From: CAVSMC01 sp963798655
GTDB lineage: Bacteria > Pseudomonadota > Gammaproteobacteria > Burkholderiales > Casimicrobiaceae
Reading direction: 5' to 3'
NCBI GenBank assembly: GCA_963798655.1
Contig: CAWCUH010000004.1
Location: 868,001-932,000, forward strand
Length of the DNA stretch: 64,000 bases
Shown here: piece after piece, positions 8,186-16,733 of the stretch
Numbering within the stretch: the first letter of the stretch is position 1
Layout of the letters: each line of letters begins with the position of its first letter
Position numbers and translations under genes: made by a program
Notes under the pieces: model-generated
Database searches by the model: none
The model's input: only the letters and a program-made list of their open reading frames with translations
Told to the model about the DNA's origin: nothing

Positions 8186-9637
8186 ATGGCGTCGAAGCGT
8201 CGCTGGGTGAAGCGCATTGCAATCGCGGCGATCGGCGGCGGCGCGGCGCTCGCCGCGCTCGGCTGGGGCGCGTTGAAGGCGCTCGACTGGCGCTTCAATA
8301 CGGTGCCGCTCGCCGCGAAGCTGCCGCCGCCCAACGACCGCGCGCAAGCGACGCGGCAGGACCTCGACGTGCTGGCGCAACTGCTCGCGCTCGATCGCAG
8401 CTTCTCCGCCGACGCCGCGCGCCGCTTCGAGCAGCAGCGGGCGCAATTGCTCGCGCGCGCCGGCACGTTGACGCCATCGGAGCTCGAGATGGAGGTGTCA
8501 CGGCTCGTCGCGCTGGCCGACAACGGGCACACGACCGTCGGCCGCAGACTGCGACGGCTGAATCGCGTGCCGATTCGTCTCGACTGGTTCGCCGAAGGGT
8601 TGTTCGTCGTGCGTGCGACCGAGGCGCATGCCGATCTCGTGGGCGCGCAGGTCGTCGCGATCAACGGCACGCCGCCGCAGGAGCTGCTCGCCGCGTTCAC
8701 GCCCTATGTCGGCGGTCCGCCGCAGCACGCGAAGGCGACGAGCCCTCTGTTCATGGTTTCGCCAGCGGCGCTCGCCGGCGTGCGGCGCGGGACGAGCGGC
8801 GATAGTGCGACGTACACGCTGCGCAAGGATTCGGGCGAGACCGTCATCGTGACGCTGGACGCGACGCCGCCCGATCCGAAGGCCCGCTACATCGATCCGA
8901 CGCGCGACCTCGCGCCGCAGCGCGCGGCAAACGAGAAGACGCCGTGGCGCGGCGTCCTTGCCGGGCGCACCGATCTGCCGCTTGTGCTGCGCGAACCCGA
9001 CGCGAGCGTGTTCGTGCACAAGCTCGACCGCAACGGCTTGTACATCCACTTGACGCAGGTCGTCGGTGACGAGCGCGGCGAGCTGACCGACCAGCTCGAC
9101 GCGATCGTGAACGCGCTCGAGCCGGGTGCGCTGCGCTTCGCGGTGCTCGATCTGCGCTTCAACGGCGGCGGCGACTACACGAACACGCTGCGCTTCACCA
9201 AGGAGCTGCCAAGGCGAATCGCGGCGGACGGCAAGCTCTTCATCGTTACCGACAACGCGACGTTTTCCGCGGCGATCGTCACGATGGCTCGCGCGAAGCA
9301 CTTCGCCGGCGCGCGCGCCGTCGTCGTCGGCGAGCACGTCGGCGATCGCGAGCGCTTCTGGGCCGAGAGTGGCGCGCCGCTCGAGTTGCCGAATTCGAAG
9401 ATCCTCGTCTTTTTCGCAACCGGCTATCACGACTGGGGCCGCGGCTGCCAGTGGGCCGACCTTGCGCGCTGCTTCTGGCTCAACCTCGCGTACGACGTTC
9501 CGGCCGGAAGCCTCGCACCGGACAAGCCGCTCGCGTGGCGCTTCGCCGACTATCGCAACGGCGTCGACACCGTGATGGAGGAGGTCGTGCGCGAGGCAGC
9601 CGACCGCGCGGCCTTGCCGCCTGCGTCGGGCGGCTGA
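8186..9637 (+). CDS. S41-like (tail-specific protease family) membrane-anchored peptidase
   Basis: 483 aa with an N-terminal membrane anchor (residues 8-28, IAIAAIGGGAALAALGWGAL). A C-terminal TSPc-like fold shows VLDLRFNGGGDYTNT and the candidate Ser nucleophile in TDNATFSAAI, followed by a GEHVGDR loop as in S41 enzymes. The PDZ-like middle (LVGAQVVAINGTPPQELL) suggests substrate docking. A purine-rich AAGAGGAAGAGGG stands just before ATG 8186. Divergent from the lipoprotein methyltransferase gene. Substrate unknown. Confidence 0.82.
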   Translation: MASKRRWVKRIAIAAIGGGAALAALGWGALKALDWRFNTVPLAAKLPPPNDRAQATRQDLDVLAQLLALDRSFSADAARRFEQQRAQLLARAGTLTPSELEMEVSRLVALADNGHTTVGRRLRRLNRVPIRLDWFAEGLFVVRATEAHADLVGAQVVAINGTPPQELLAAFTPYVGGPPQHAKATSPLFMVSPAALAGVRRGTSGDSATYTLRKDSGETVIVTLDATPPDPKARYIDPTRDLAPQRAANEKTPWRGVLAGRTDLPLVLREPDASVFVHKLDRNGLYIHLTQVVGDERGELTDQLDAIVNALEPGALRFAVLDLRFNGGGDYTNTLRFTKELPRRIAADGKLFIVTDNATFSAAIVTMARAKHFAGARAVVVGEHVGDRERFWAESGAPLELPNSKILVFFATGYHDWGRGCQWADLARCFWLNLAYDVPAGSLAPDKPLAWRFADYRNGVDTVMEEVVREAADRAALPPASGG

Positions 9638-11074
9638 TCACGCGGCCGCCGGTGCCGCGATTGCGAGCTTCGCCTGCGCGTCGCGCAGCGCCGTGCGCAT
9701 GCCTTCGTGCACCACCGGATGGTAAAACGGCATGTCGAGCATCTGCGCCACGGTGAGCTGCATCTGCAGCGCCCACGCGAGCAGGTGACCCATGTGCTCG
9801 GCGTCGGGTCCGATCATCTCGGCGCCGAGGAAGCGGCCGCTCGCGCGCTCGGCATACACGTGCAGCAGTCCGCGGTTGCGCGCCATCACGCGCGCGCGGC
9901 CCTGATCGTCGAACGAAACGGCGCCGACGACGCATGCAGCGCCGCGCAGCGCACGCAGTCCGCCGCCGACGATCGCGATCTGCGGATCGGAGAACACGAT
10001 CGAAAGCTGCGCGCGCCGCGGCCCGGGCCGCACGTCGGGATAGCGCGCGGCGTTGTCGCCGGCGATCCGGCCTTCGTCGGCCGCTTCGTGCAGCACCGGC
10101 ACGTCGTGGGTTGCGTCGCCGGCGACGAAGATGGACGCCACGCCGCATTGCATCGTTCTGCGATCGAACAACGGCACGCCCGAGCCGTCGAGCGCGACGC
10201 CGGTCGTCTCGAGGCCGAGCCCGCGCACGTTCGGCACGCGGCCGGTCGCCGCGAGCAGGTAGCCGAAGCGCTCGACGCGCCGTGCGCCTTGCGCGTCGCG
10301 GTACGTGACGACGACCTCGTCGCCGTCGCGGGCGACGAGCGCATCGGCGTCGTTGACGAAGTCGATCTCGTTCGCGAGCGTGTTGCGCGCGTAAGCGATC
10401 ACCTCGGGGTCGCTCAACGGTCCGAGTCCGCCGCCTCGACCGAACAGCTTCACGCGAACGCCGAGCCGGTGCAGCGCCTGCCCGAGCTCGAGCCCGATGA
10501 CACCGGGCCCGAACACGGCGACGCTTTGCGGCAGGTCGGTCCAGTCGAAGACGTTGTCGTTGGTGACGAGGCGATCGCCGAGCGCCCGCCACGCCGCCGG
10601 GTATGCCGGCGACGATCCGGTCGCGATGACGACGCTTTTCGCGGCGATCGTCAACCGATCGTCGACGGCGAGCGTCGTCGAATCGACGAAGCGCGCCCGG
10701 CCGCGGACCTTGTCCGCCGCGTCGATCGAATCGACGCCACGCGTGACGAAGCCGACGAAGCGGTCGCGCTCGGCGCGAACGCGCGCCATCACCGCCTTGC
10801 CATCGACGGCGACACGGCCATCGAGCGCGAGCCCGAACGTCGCGAATCGCTGGACGCCGTGCACCGCTTCCGCCGGCGCGATCAACAGCTTGCTCGGCAT
10901 GCAGCCCACTCGCGCGCACGTCGTGCCGTGAGGACCAGCTTCGATGACGAGCGCGCGGCGGCCTGCGGCCTTGGCGGCGCGGTAGGCGGCGAGGCCCGCC
11001 GTCCCCGCGCCGATCACGGCGACGTCGGCGTCGAGCCGCGGCACGGGTTTGCCCGCGATGCGAACGGTGTGCAT
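9638..11074 (-). CDS. Dihydrolipoyl-dehydrogenase-like FAD disulfide reductase
   Basis: 478-aa pyridine nucleotide-disulfide oxidoreductase: FAD-binding AVIGAGTAGLAA near residue 20, redox-active C53/C58 in CARVGCMPSK, second FAD motif GVASIFVAGDA, and the dimerisation-domain HPVVHEG with the catalytic His-Glu. The second dinucleotide motif reads FGPGVIGLELGQAL. It is separated by 25 nt from the Prx-Grx gene with the same orientation, so the two are probably co-transcribed and the flavoprotein may feed electrons to that peroxidase or to another disulfide; it is not next to any 2-oxoacid dehydrogenase. Confidence 0.9.
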   Translation of the reverse strand: MHTVRIAGKPVPRLDADVAVIGAGTAGLAAYRAAKAAGRRALVIEAGPHGTTCARVGCMPSKLLIAPAEAVHGVQRFATFGLALDGRVAVDGKAVMARVRAERDRFVGFVTRGVDSIDAADKVRGRARFVDSTTLAVDDRLTIAAKSVVIATGSSPAYPAAWRALGDRLVTNDNVFDWTDLPQSVAVFGPGVIGLELGQALHRLGVRVKLFGRGGGLGPLSDPEVIAYARNTLANEIDFVNDADALVARDGDEVVVTYRDAQGARRVERFGYLLAATGRVPNVRGLGLETTGVALDGSGVPLFDRRTMQCGVASIFVAGDATHDVPVLHEAADEGRIAGDNAARYPDVRPGPRRAQLSIVFSDPQIAIVGGGLRALRGAACVVGAVSFDDQGRARVMARNRGLLHVYAERASGRFLGAEMIGPDAEHMGHLLAWALQMQLTVAQMLDMPFYHPVVHEGMRTALRDAQAKLAIAAPAAA

Positions 11075-11099
11075 GTGACAGTCGTTGTCGTGGCCAGTC

Positions 11100-11849
11100 T
11101 TACGCGGCCTTGCGCAGATGCGCCTCGAGGTCCTCGGCGTCGCCGACCAGCCGCCCGTTGATGAATACCTGCGGCACCGTCGCTGCGCCCGTGATCGCGC
11201 CGACCGCGCGCGAGCGCACCTTGTGGTCGAGCGGGATTTCGACGAAGTCGTAGCCCGCGTCGGTCAGCAGCCGCTTCGCTTTCGCGCAGAAGGCACAACC
11301 GTCGCGCGTCAGCACCGCGACTCGATCGGGCTTGCGCGCCCGCGGGTTCAGGTACGCGAGCATCGTGTCGGCGTCGGACACCTCGAACGGGTCGCCCGGC
11401 CGCTGCGGCTCGACGAACTGCTTTTCGATGACGCCGTCGCGCACGAGCATCGAATAGCGCCAGGACCGCTTGCCGAAGTTGAGATCGGACTTGTCGACGA
11501 GCATCCCCATCCTTTCGGTGAACGCGCCGTTGCCGTCGGCGATCAGCAGCACGTTGTCCGCCTCCTGGTCCTTCGCCCACTCCTCCATCACGAACGGGTC
11601 GTTGACCGACAGGCAGACGATCGTATCGATGCCTTGCGCGCGAAACGCGGGCGCGAGCTCGTTGTAGCGGGGCAGATGCGTCGACGAGCACGTCGGCGTG
11701 AACGCGCCCGGCAGCGAGAACACGACGACGTTCTTGCCGCCGAAGATCTCCGCCGTCGTGATGGTCGTCCATTCGCCATTACGGCGGATGCGGAAGGCGA
11801 CGTCGGGCACGCGGCCGCCTTCGCGCGATTGCAGGGTTGGCTGCGACAT
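11100..11849 (-). CDS. Peroxiredoxin-glutaredoxin fusion (Prx5/Grx hybrid)
   Basis: 249-aa glutathione-dependent peroxidase. N-terminal Prx5-type domain (to about residue 165) with peroxidatic C54 in PGAFTPTCSSTHLP; C-terminal glutaredoxin domain with the CxxC at C185/C188 (DGCAFCAKAK) and TVPQVFINGRLVG. Matches the hybrid peroxiredoxins known to reduce hydroperoxides using GSH. AAAGGAG precedes ATG 11849. First gene of a two-gene unit with the flavoprotein; an AT-rich stretch upstream probably carries its promoter. Confidence 0.94.
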   Translation of the reverse strand: MSQPTLQSREGGRVPDVAFRIRRNGEWTTITTAEIFGGKNVVVFSLPGAFTPTCSSTHLPRYNELAPAFRAQGIDTIVCLSVNDPFVMEEWAKDQEADNVLLIADGNGAFTERMGMLVDKSDLNFGKRSWRYSMLVRDGVIEKQFVEPQRPGDPFEVSDADTMLAYLNPRARKPDRVAVLTRDGCAFCAKAKRLLTDAGYDFVEIPLDHKVRSRAVGAITGAATVPQVFINGRLVGDAEDLEAHLRKAA

Positions 11850-12172
11850 GGATTGACTCCTTTGCTGTTGGCAAAACCGGTGATAGACCGATGATCGGGG
11901 CCGCCGCTGCATTAATCAAATTTAACGTTATGATGACGTCAATAGCTTTACTGCATCGATGGCCAACCGTGCGTCGGACGCGCCGGTCGTCGGACGCGAC
12001 GGGCGCCCTGAGGTCGAGGCGATTCGCCACGCCGTGTAGCGGACGTGGGCGCGACGCAAGCTCGTCGCGCTCGATTTCATTCGCAGGAATGCAGGCGCTC
12101 GAGCGCGCGCATCCGGTCGACTTTCGCGGGCGCGAGGCGTAGCGTTCGAAGCGAGCAGCCGAGGACGACCGG
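11850..12172. promoter_or_regulatory. Divergent AT-rich intergenic region (Prx-Grx / amidase)
   Basis: 323 nt without a gene. Positions 11905-11955 are strikingly AT-rich for this window. On the minus strand a TTGACG (plus coordinates 11937-11942) could be the -35 of the Prx-Grx promoter. No clear OxyR palindrome could be made out. The right half looks like ordinary GC-rich DNA leading to the amidase. Confidence 0.45.
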
Positions 12173-13588
12173 ATGTCCGCCGATGTCGCGTTCCAGCCGT
12201 TGACCGAGCTCGCCCGGCTCCTCGCCGACGGCAGCACATCGTCGCGCGAGATCGTCGAGGCGTGCCTCGCGCGGATCGACGCGCTCGACGGCCGTCTGCA
12301 CGCATTCGTCGAGGTCTACCGCGACGAGGCGCTCGCGCGCGCCGACGCGGCGGACCGCGAGCGCGCCGACGGGCTCGTGCGCGGACCGCTGCACGGCCTG
12401 CCGATCGCGCTGAAGGACCTGCTTCACGTCGAAGGCCGGCAGACGACGGCCGGCTCGAAGAGCTGGCTCGGCCGCATGAGCGGCACTACGGCGACCGCGG
12501 TGGAGAGGCTCGTCGTCGCCGGCATGATTCCAGTCGGCAAGACGCACATGGTCGAGTTCGCGTTCGGCGGCTGGGGACGCAACCAGCCGATGGGCGCGCC
12601 GTGGAATCCATGGGACATGACGACGCATCGAGTTGCCGGCGGCTCGTCGAGCGGATCGGCGGTCGCGGTCGCGGCAGGTCTCGTGCCGGCAGCGATCGGC
12701 TCGGACACCGGCGGCTCGGTGCGAATCCCGGCTTCGTTGTGCGGCATTACCGGGCTCAAGACGACGTATGGGCTGATCAGCCTGTACGGCGTCGTGCCGC
12801 TGTCGACCACGCTCGACTCGCTCGGGCCGCTGACGCGCACCGTCGAGGATGCGGGGCTGCTCGCCGCGGCGATGTCGGGCGCCGACGTGCGCGATCCTTC
12901 GACGATGGAGGGGCATCGGCTCGATGCAAAGGCGGCGCTCGGTGGCAAGGCAACCGTACAGAACATGCGGATCACCGCAATGCCGCCCGAGCAGTTTCCG
13001 CCGTACACGACGACCGACGTTCGCGCGGTGCGCGACCGCACGGTCGCGCTGCTGCGCGAGCTCGGCGCCACGGTCGAGGAGGAGGCGGTGCCGCTCGACT
13101 TCGACGAGTTGATGGTGCGCAACGGCCGTCTGATCGCCGCCGAAGCGTACGCGGTCCATCGCGCGTACATCGACGACGGCACGCTCGACATCGATCCCTG
13201 GGTGCGTAGCCGCACGCTCGCCGGCAAATCGGTGAGCGCTGCCGACTACATCGACGAGCTTGCCGAGCGGCGCCGGATCGCCGAGCGCTTCTCGCGATGG
13301 ATGCGCGGGCGCAACGCCTTGCTCACGCCGACGCTGCCGATCGTCGCGACGCCGCTCTGCGACGTCGACGAGGCGACGACTCCGCTCGCCGCGTTCACGC
13401 GCGCGGTCAACTACGTCGGCGGCTGCGCGCTGTCGCTGCCCGGCGGTTTTTCGGCCGGCGGACTTCCCATTGGCGTGCAGCTCGTCGGCGCACCGTTCGC
13501 GGAAGTGACGTTGATCCGCATCGGCCGCGCGTTCCAGCGTGCGACGGACTGGCATCTGCGCCGGCCCGCGCCTGCGCGCGCCTCATAG
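12173..13588 (+). CDS. Amidase (amidase signature family)
   Basis: 471-aa Ser-cisSer-Lys hydrolase. Catalytic K81 in ALKD, the Gly/Ser-rich signature VAGGSSSGSAVAVAAGLVPAAIGSDTGGSVRIPASLCG with the cis-Ser at about 158-160 and nucleophile S182. Related to GatA but there is no gatB/gatC nearby and the C-terminus is that of stand-alone amidases, so it is likely catabolic or detoxifying rather than tRNA-amidating. Substrate unknown. The ATG at 12173 is preceded only by a weak purine run. Confidence 0.9.
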   Translation: MSADVAFQPLTELARLLADGSTSSREIVEACLARIDALDGRLHAFVEVYRDEALARADAADRERADGLVRGPLHGLPIALKDLLHVEGRQTTAGSKSWLGRMSGTTATAVERLVVAGMIPVGKTHMVEFAFGGWGRNQPMGAPWNPWDMTTHRVAGGSSSGSAVAVAAGLVPAAIGSDTGGSVRIPASLCGITGLKTTYGLISLYGVVPLSTTLDSLGPLTRTVEDAGLLAAAMSGADVRDPSTMEGHRLDAKAALGGKATVQNMRITAMPPEQFPPYTTTDVRAVRDRTVALLRELGATVEEEAVPLDFDELMVRNGRLIAAEAYAVHRAYIDDGTLDIDPWVRSRTLAGKSVSAADYIDELAERRRIAERFSRWMRGRNALLTPTLPIVATPLCDVDEATTPLAAFTRAVNYVGGCALSLPGGFSAGGLPIGVQLVGAPFAEVTLIRIGRAFQRATDWHLRRPAPARAS

Positions 13589-13827
13589 CGCGATGGTCGC
13601 CGGCGTCGCCGTGCTGCACTTGCCGGGGTGCCCGTCGCCATCGCACGCATCGATCGTGCCAGTGCGTCCGATGTGCCACTGCGGTTCAGCCTTTGCCGGA
13701 TCGGGGTCGAACGCCGCGGGCATCGTGCTGTCCGAGCCCGAATGGGGCCGCCGGCCGTGCTTCGCGCGTGCGGCGTCCCTCGTCGCGAGCGGGTCCCGCT
13801 CGGTCGATCAACGAGGAGGTGCATACG

Positions 13828-14262
13828 ATGAAGGTGAAGGACGTGATGAGCCGCGACGTGCGCGTCGCGAGTCCCGACCAGACGGTTCGCGACGCGGCGA
13901 AGGTCATGGCCGACCTCGACGTCGGCGTGCTGCCGGTCGGCGACAACGACCGGCTCGTGGGGATGATCACCGACCGTGACATCGTCGTGCGCGCGGTCGC
14001 GGAAGGACGCAGCGACGACGCGACGATCGCCGACGTCATGAGCTGCGAGGTGCTGTACTGCTTCGACGACGAGGAGCTGGACGACGTCGCGCGCAACATG
14101 GGCGACGTTCAGGTGCGCCGCTTGCCCGTCGTGAGCCGCGACAAGCGGCTCGTCGGCATCATTTCACTCGGCGATCTTGCGCGAAGCGAGGAGGCCTCGA
14201 CGGTCGGCCGCACGGTGTCCCAGGTGTCGGAGCCCGGGGGACTGCATTCGCAGGCGCATTGA
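13828..14262 (+). CDS. Two-CBS-domain protein
   Basis: 144-aa soluble protein consisting of one CBS pair (MKVKDVMSRDVRVASPDQTVRDAAKVM... and DVMSCEVLYCFDDEELDDVARNMGDVQVRRLPVV). Such proteins bind adenine nucleotides and usually sense energy state or regulate a partner; no partner domain is fused here. GAGGAGG 8 nt before the ATG. Lies downstream of the amidase with a 239-nt gap, so probably its own unit. Confidence 0.93.
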   Translation: MKVKDVMSRDVRVASPDQTVRDAAKVMADLDVGVLPVGDNDRLVGMITDRDIVVRAVAEGRSDDATIADVMSCEVLYCFDDEELDDVARNMGDVQVRRLPVVSRDKRLVGIISLGDLARSEEASTVGRTVSQVSEPGGLHSQAH

Positions 14263-14293
14263 TCGCCCAGCGTTTTGCACGCCGGCAGCGAAG

Positions 14294-15691
14294 CTACGTG
14301 TTGCCGAAGCCCATCTCGCGCAGGAACGCAGCGCGCTCCTGCGTGCCCAGGTTTTCGGCGACGCTGCGCACGAAATCCGCGCGGCTCGTCGCACGCTGCG
14401 CGGCCTTCTTCGTCACGATGCGCGCGATCGGGCCGAGGTAGGTGGCGAGCCGCGCGGTCACGTCGTCGACGAATGCCGCGTCGAGCGGCACGCCCGATGA
14501 GCTCGGGTGCGAGCCGCCGGTGCTGCCGCTTGCCGAACGCTCGGACGGATGCGTCGCCCGCGCGGCGCTCTTGACGGCGGACGGCGAGCCCGGCGGCCTG
14601 GCGTTGCCGCCCTTGCTGAACGCGTCGACGAAGCGCCGCCGCGTGTCCACGTCGGCGATGTTCTCGGATAGCAGCGAGCAGAGCTCGCCGCGGTCGTGCG
14701 TCTGCGCGGCGGCACGGCGCACGATCACTTTCGCGACCGGACCGAGGAAGCGTGCGAGCTCGTGCTCGGCGGTGTCGAGCGTCGCGTCGTCCCACACCGG
14801 CACGGGCTTCGCGAGCGGCATGTTGCCCATGCTGACGATCGTCGTTCCGAGGCCGTCGTCGACCGCGACGCTCATTTGCGAAACGTCGCGAAGCGCATCG
14901 CTGAACGCACGCGCACTCTGGAATCGCGTCTGCGGATCCTTTGCGAGCGCGGTCGCCACGAGCCGATCCACTGCGTCGGGCAGTTGCAGCGCGGAAAGCC
15001 GCGACGGCGCCTCGGGTTCCTCGTGGCAGATCTTGTACGAGATCGCTTCCACGGAGCCGGTGAAGGGCTTGCAGCCGGTGAGAAGCTCGTAGAGGACGAC
15101 GCCGGCACTGAACAAGTCGGACCGCGCGTCGGCCTCGCGGCCCATGCACTGCTCGGGCGACATGTACGACGGCGTGCCGATCACCATGCCGGCGACCGTC
15201 AGGTTCGACGTATCGACGCGCGCGACGCCGAAGTCGGCGACCTTCAGCGCGCCGCGAGCGTTGACGATCAGGTTCGACGGCTTGATGTCGCGATGGACGA
15301 CGCCGGCGGCATGCGCGTAATCGAGCGCGGCGAGCAGCTGCGACACCAGCGACACGAGCTGGCCGAAGTCGAACTCGGTCTTGCGGTCGAGATACTCGCG
15401 CAGGCCGGTGCCCTCGACGTATTCCATCGCGATGAACGCGAGGTCGTTCTGCTCGCCGTACTCGTAGACGCCGACGATGTTCGGGTGGTGCAGTCGGCCG
15501 GCCGCCTTCGCCTCGTTCTTGAACCGCGCCATGAACTGCGCGGCGAGATCGCGATCGACGGTGTCCTTGCGGATCGTCTTGATCGCGACGTATCGCTCGA
15601 TGTGCGGGTCGAACGCCTTGTAGACGATGCCCATCGCGCCCTTGCCGAGGACGCTCTTGACCTCGTACTTGCCAAGGCGCTCCGGCGTCAT
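14294..15691 (-). CDS. Hanks-type serine/threonine protein kinase with duplicated C-terminal module
   Basis: 465 aa, soluble. Kinase domain about 8-270: glycine loop GKGAMGIVYK, K38 (VAIK), HRDIKPSN with D135, DFG D153, GTPSYMSPEQ activation segment. After a linker come two similar modules of about 55 residues (near 315-370 and 410-462): each has a LARFLGPVAKVIVRRAA / LATYLGPIARIVTKKAA core followed by a Ser/Leu helix and a RRFVDAF / AAFLREM end. The Ser-rich linker (SERSASGSTGGSHPSSS) separates them. No transmembrane segment or PASTA domain. Third gene of the FecR-DUF3365/HAMP-kinase cassette. Substrates unknown. Confidence 0.93.
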   Translation of the reverse strand: MTPERLGKYEVKSVLGKGAMGIVYKAFDPHIERYVAIKTIRKDTVDRDLAAQFMARFKNEAKAAGRLHHPNIVGVYEYGEQNDLAFIAMEYVEGTGLREYLDRKTEFDFGQLVSLVSQLLAALDYAHAAGVVHRDIKPSNLIVNARGALKVADFGVARVDTSNLTVAGMVIGTPSYMSPEQCMGREADARSDLFSAGVVLYELLTGCKPFTGSVEAISYKICHEEPEAPSRLSALQLPDAVDRLVATALAKDPQTRFQSARAFSDALRDVSQMSVAVDDGLGTTIVSMGNMPLAKPVPVWDDATLDTAEHELARFLGPVAKVIVRRAAAQTHDRGELCSLLSENIADVDTRRRFVDAFSKGGNARPPGSPSAVKSAARATHPSERSASGSTGGSHPSSSGVPLDAAFVDDVTARLATYLGPIARIVTKKAAQRATSRADFVRSVAENLGTQERAAFLREMGFGNT

Positions 15692-15818
15692 GGGCGTGTC
15701 ACGCCGCGGCCTTCGTGCTGCCGAGTGAATCGATGCGCCGAGCCGTCGGCCGCCCGGAGGCGATTCGTGATCGCTCGCATCCCCTGGCGCTTCGCGCGGC
15801 GGGGTCCCTGCTCGCCAC

Positions 15819-16691
15819 TCACGCCTCCAGCATCTTGATCGCCTGCACGAGGCTCGCCTTCATCCGCCCCATCGCCTCGGTCAGCACGCCGATTTCGTCG
15901 TGGCTTCGCGTTCGGAACTCGCCGGCGTCCATCTGCCCGAGGCTCACTTGATTCGCGATGCCCGCGAGGCGCGTCACGCGCCGGATCACCAGCGTGTAGA
16001 GCATCACGTCGAGCAGCACGAAGATCGCGGCGAACACGATTGCGAGCGATCCCATGAACGCCTTGAACGTCTGGTTCGCGCGCGTGATCGGCACCGCCAT
16101 CGGCACCGACACGATCTGCGCGCCGATCACCTCGTCCATCTTCCAGCCGAAGCCGTTCGCAGGGCCGTAGAGGTCGACCATCGTCTTCGGCGCCTGTTCC
16201 ACCGTGTTGTGGCAGTCGAGGCAAGCCTTGCTCTTCACCTGCATCGGCCGGGCGAGATAGAGCGAGCGGCCGATCGGCGTGTCGCGCTCGCCGATCATTT
16301 CGGGCGTCGTCGACGTCTGGCGGAAGTTGTTGACGATGTCCGCCTCCCAGTCCGACGCGCGGTTGCGCGGGTTCGACGGATTGAGCGTCGCCTCCTTGTA
16401 CGCGTAGTCGGGGTGCTTCTTGCGCAGCTCGTTGAACTGCTCGGTCGCCGCATACGCGGGCACGCTCTGCGGCAGGAAGCGGTAGTTCATCTGCGTTTCG
16501 AGCAGCGGCTTCACCTGGGTCGTCGTGTAGTTGCGCGCAGACAGCGCGGCTTCCATCATCAGCCGTGCGTTCTGCAGCACTTCCTCGCGCGCGTTCGCCT
16601 GCAGCGCGCTGTACGAGATGTAGCCGGCGATCAGGAAGCCCAGCAGGAAGATGCCGAGCAGCACCAGATTGAATTTCCAGATGAGCTTCAT
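15819..16691 (-). CDS. DUF3365 haem-binding sensor with HAMP domain, no output domain
   Basis: 290-aa inner-membrane protein: TM1 about 9-30, periplasmic DUF3365 (Tll0287-like) domain with one c-type haem site C157-L-D-C160-H161, TM2 about 211-233, cytoplasmic HAMP about 234-288, then the protein ends. Related domains sense redox state or small ligands at a five- or six-coordinate haem. Full-length relatives usually carry a histidine-kinase, cyclase or chemoreceptor output; here the natural output is the kinase encoded 127 nt downstream. Covalent haem attachment requires the cytochrome c maturation system (not in the window). Confidence 0.9.
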   Translation of the reverse strand: MKLIWKFNLVLLGIFLLGFLIAGYISYSALQANAREEVLQNARLMMEAALSARNYTTTQVKPLLETQMNYRFLPQSVPAYAATEQFNELRKKHPDYAYKEATLNPSNPRNRASDWEADIVNNFRQTSTTPEMIGERDTPIGRSLYLARPMQVKSKACLDCHNTVEQAPKTMVDLYGPANGFGWKMDEVIGAQIVSVPMAVPITRANQTFKAFMGSLAIVFAAIFVLLDVMLYTLVIRRVTRLAGIANQVSLGQMDAGEFRTRSHDEIGVLTEAMGRMKASLVQAIKMLEA

Positions 16692-16733
16692 GGACGTCCT
16701 TCGAAGGCGATCGGCGCGGGCGCTGGCACGCGC

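Noticed and set aside
7303..8700. Longer form of the methyltransferase lipoprotein extended to the window position 8700
   Set aside because: Extension is antisense to the S41-like gene and lacks sense; the lipobox start at 8058 fits.
11905..11960. OxyR site upstream of the Prx-Grx gene
   Set aside because: AT-rich but I could not find the ATAG-type tetrad spacing with confidence.
12173..13588. Amidase as GatA of glutamyl-tRNA amidotransferase
   Set aside because: No gatB or gatC beside it and the C-terminal part looks like stand-alone amidases.
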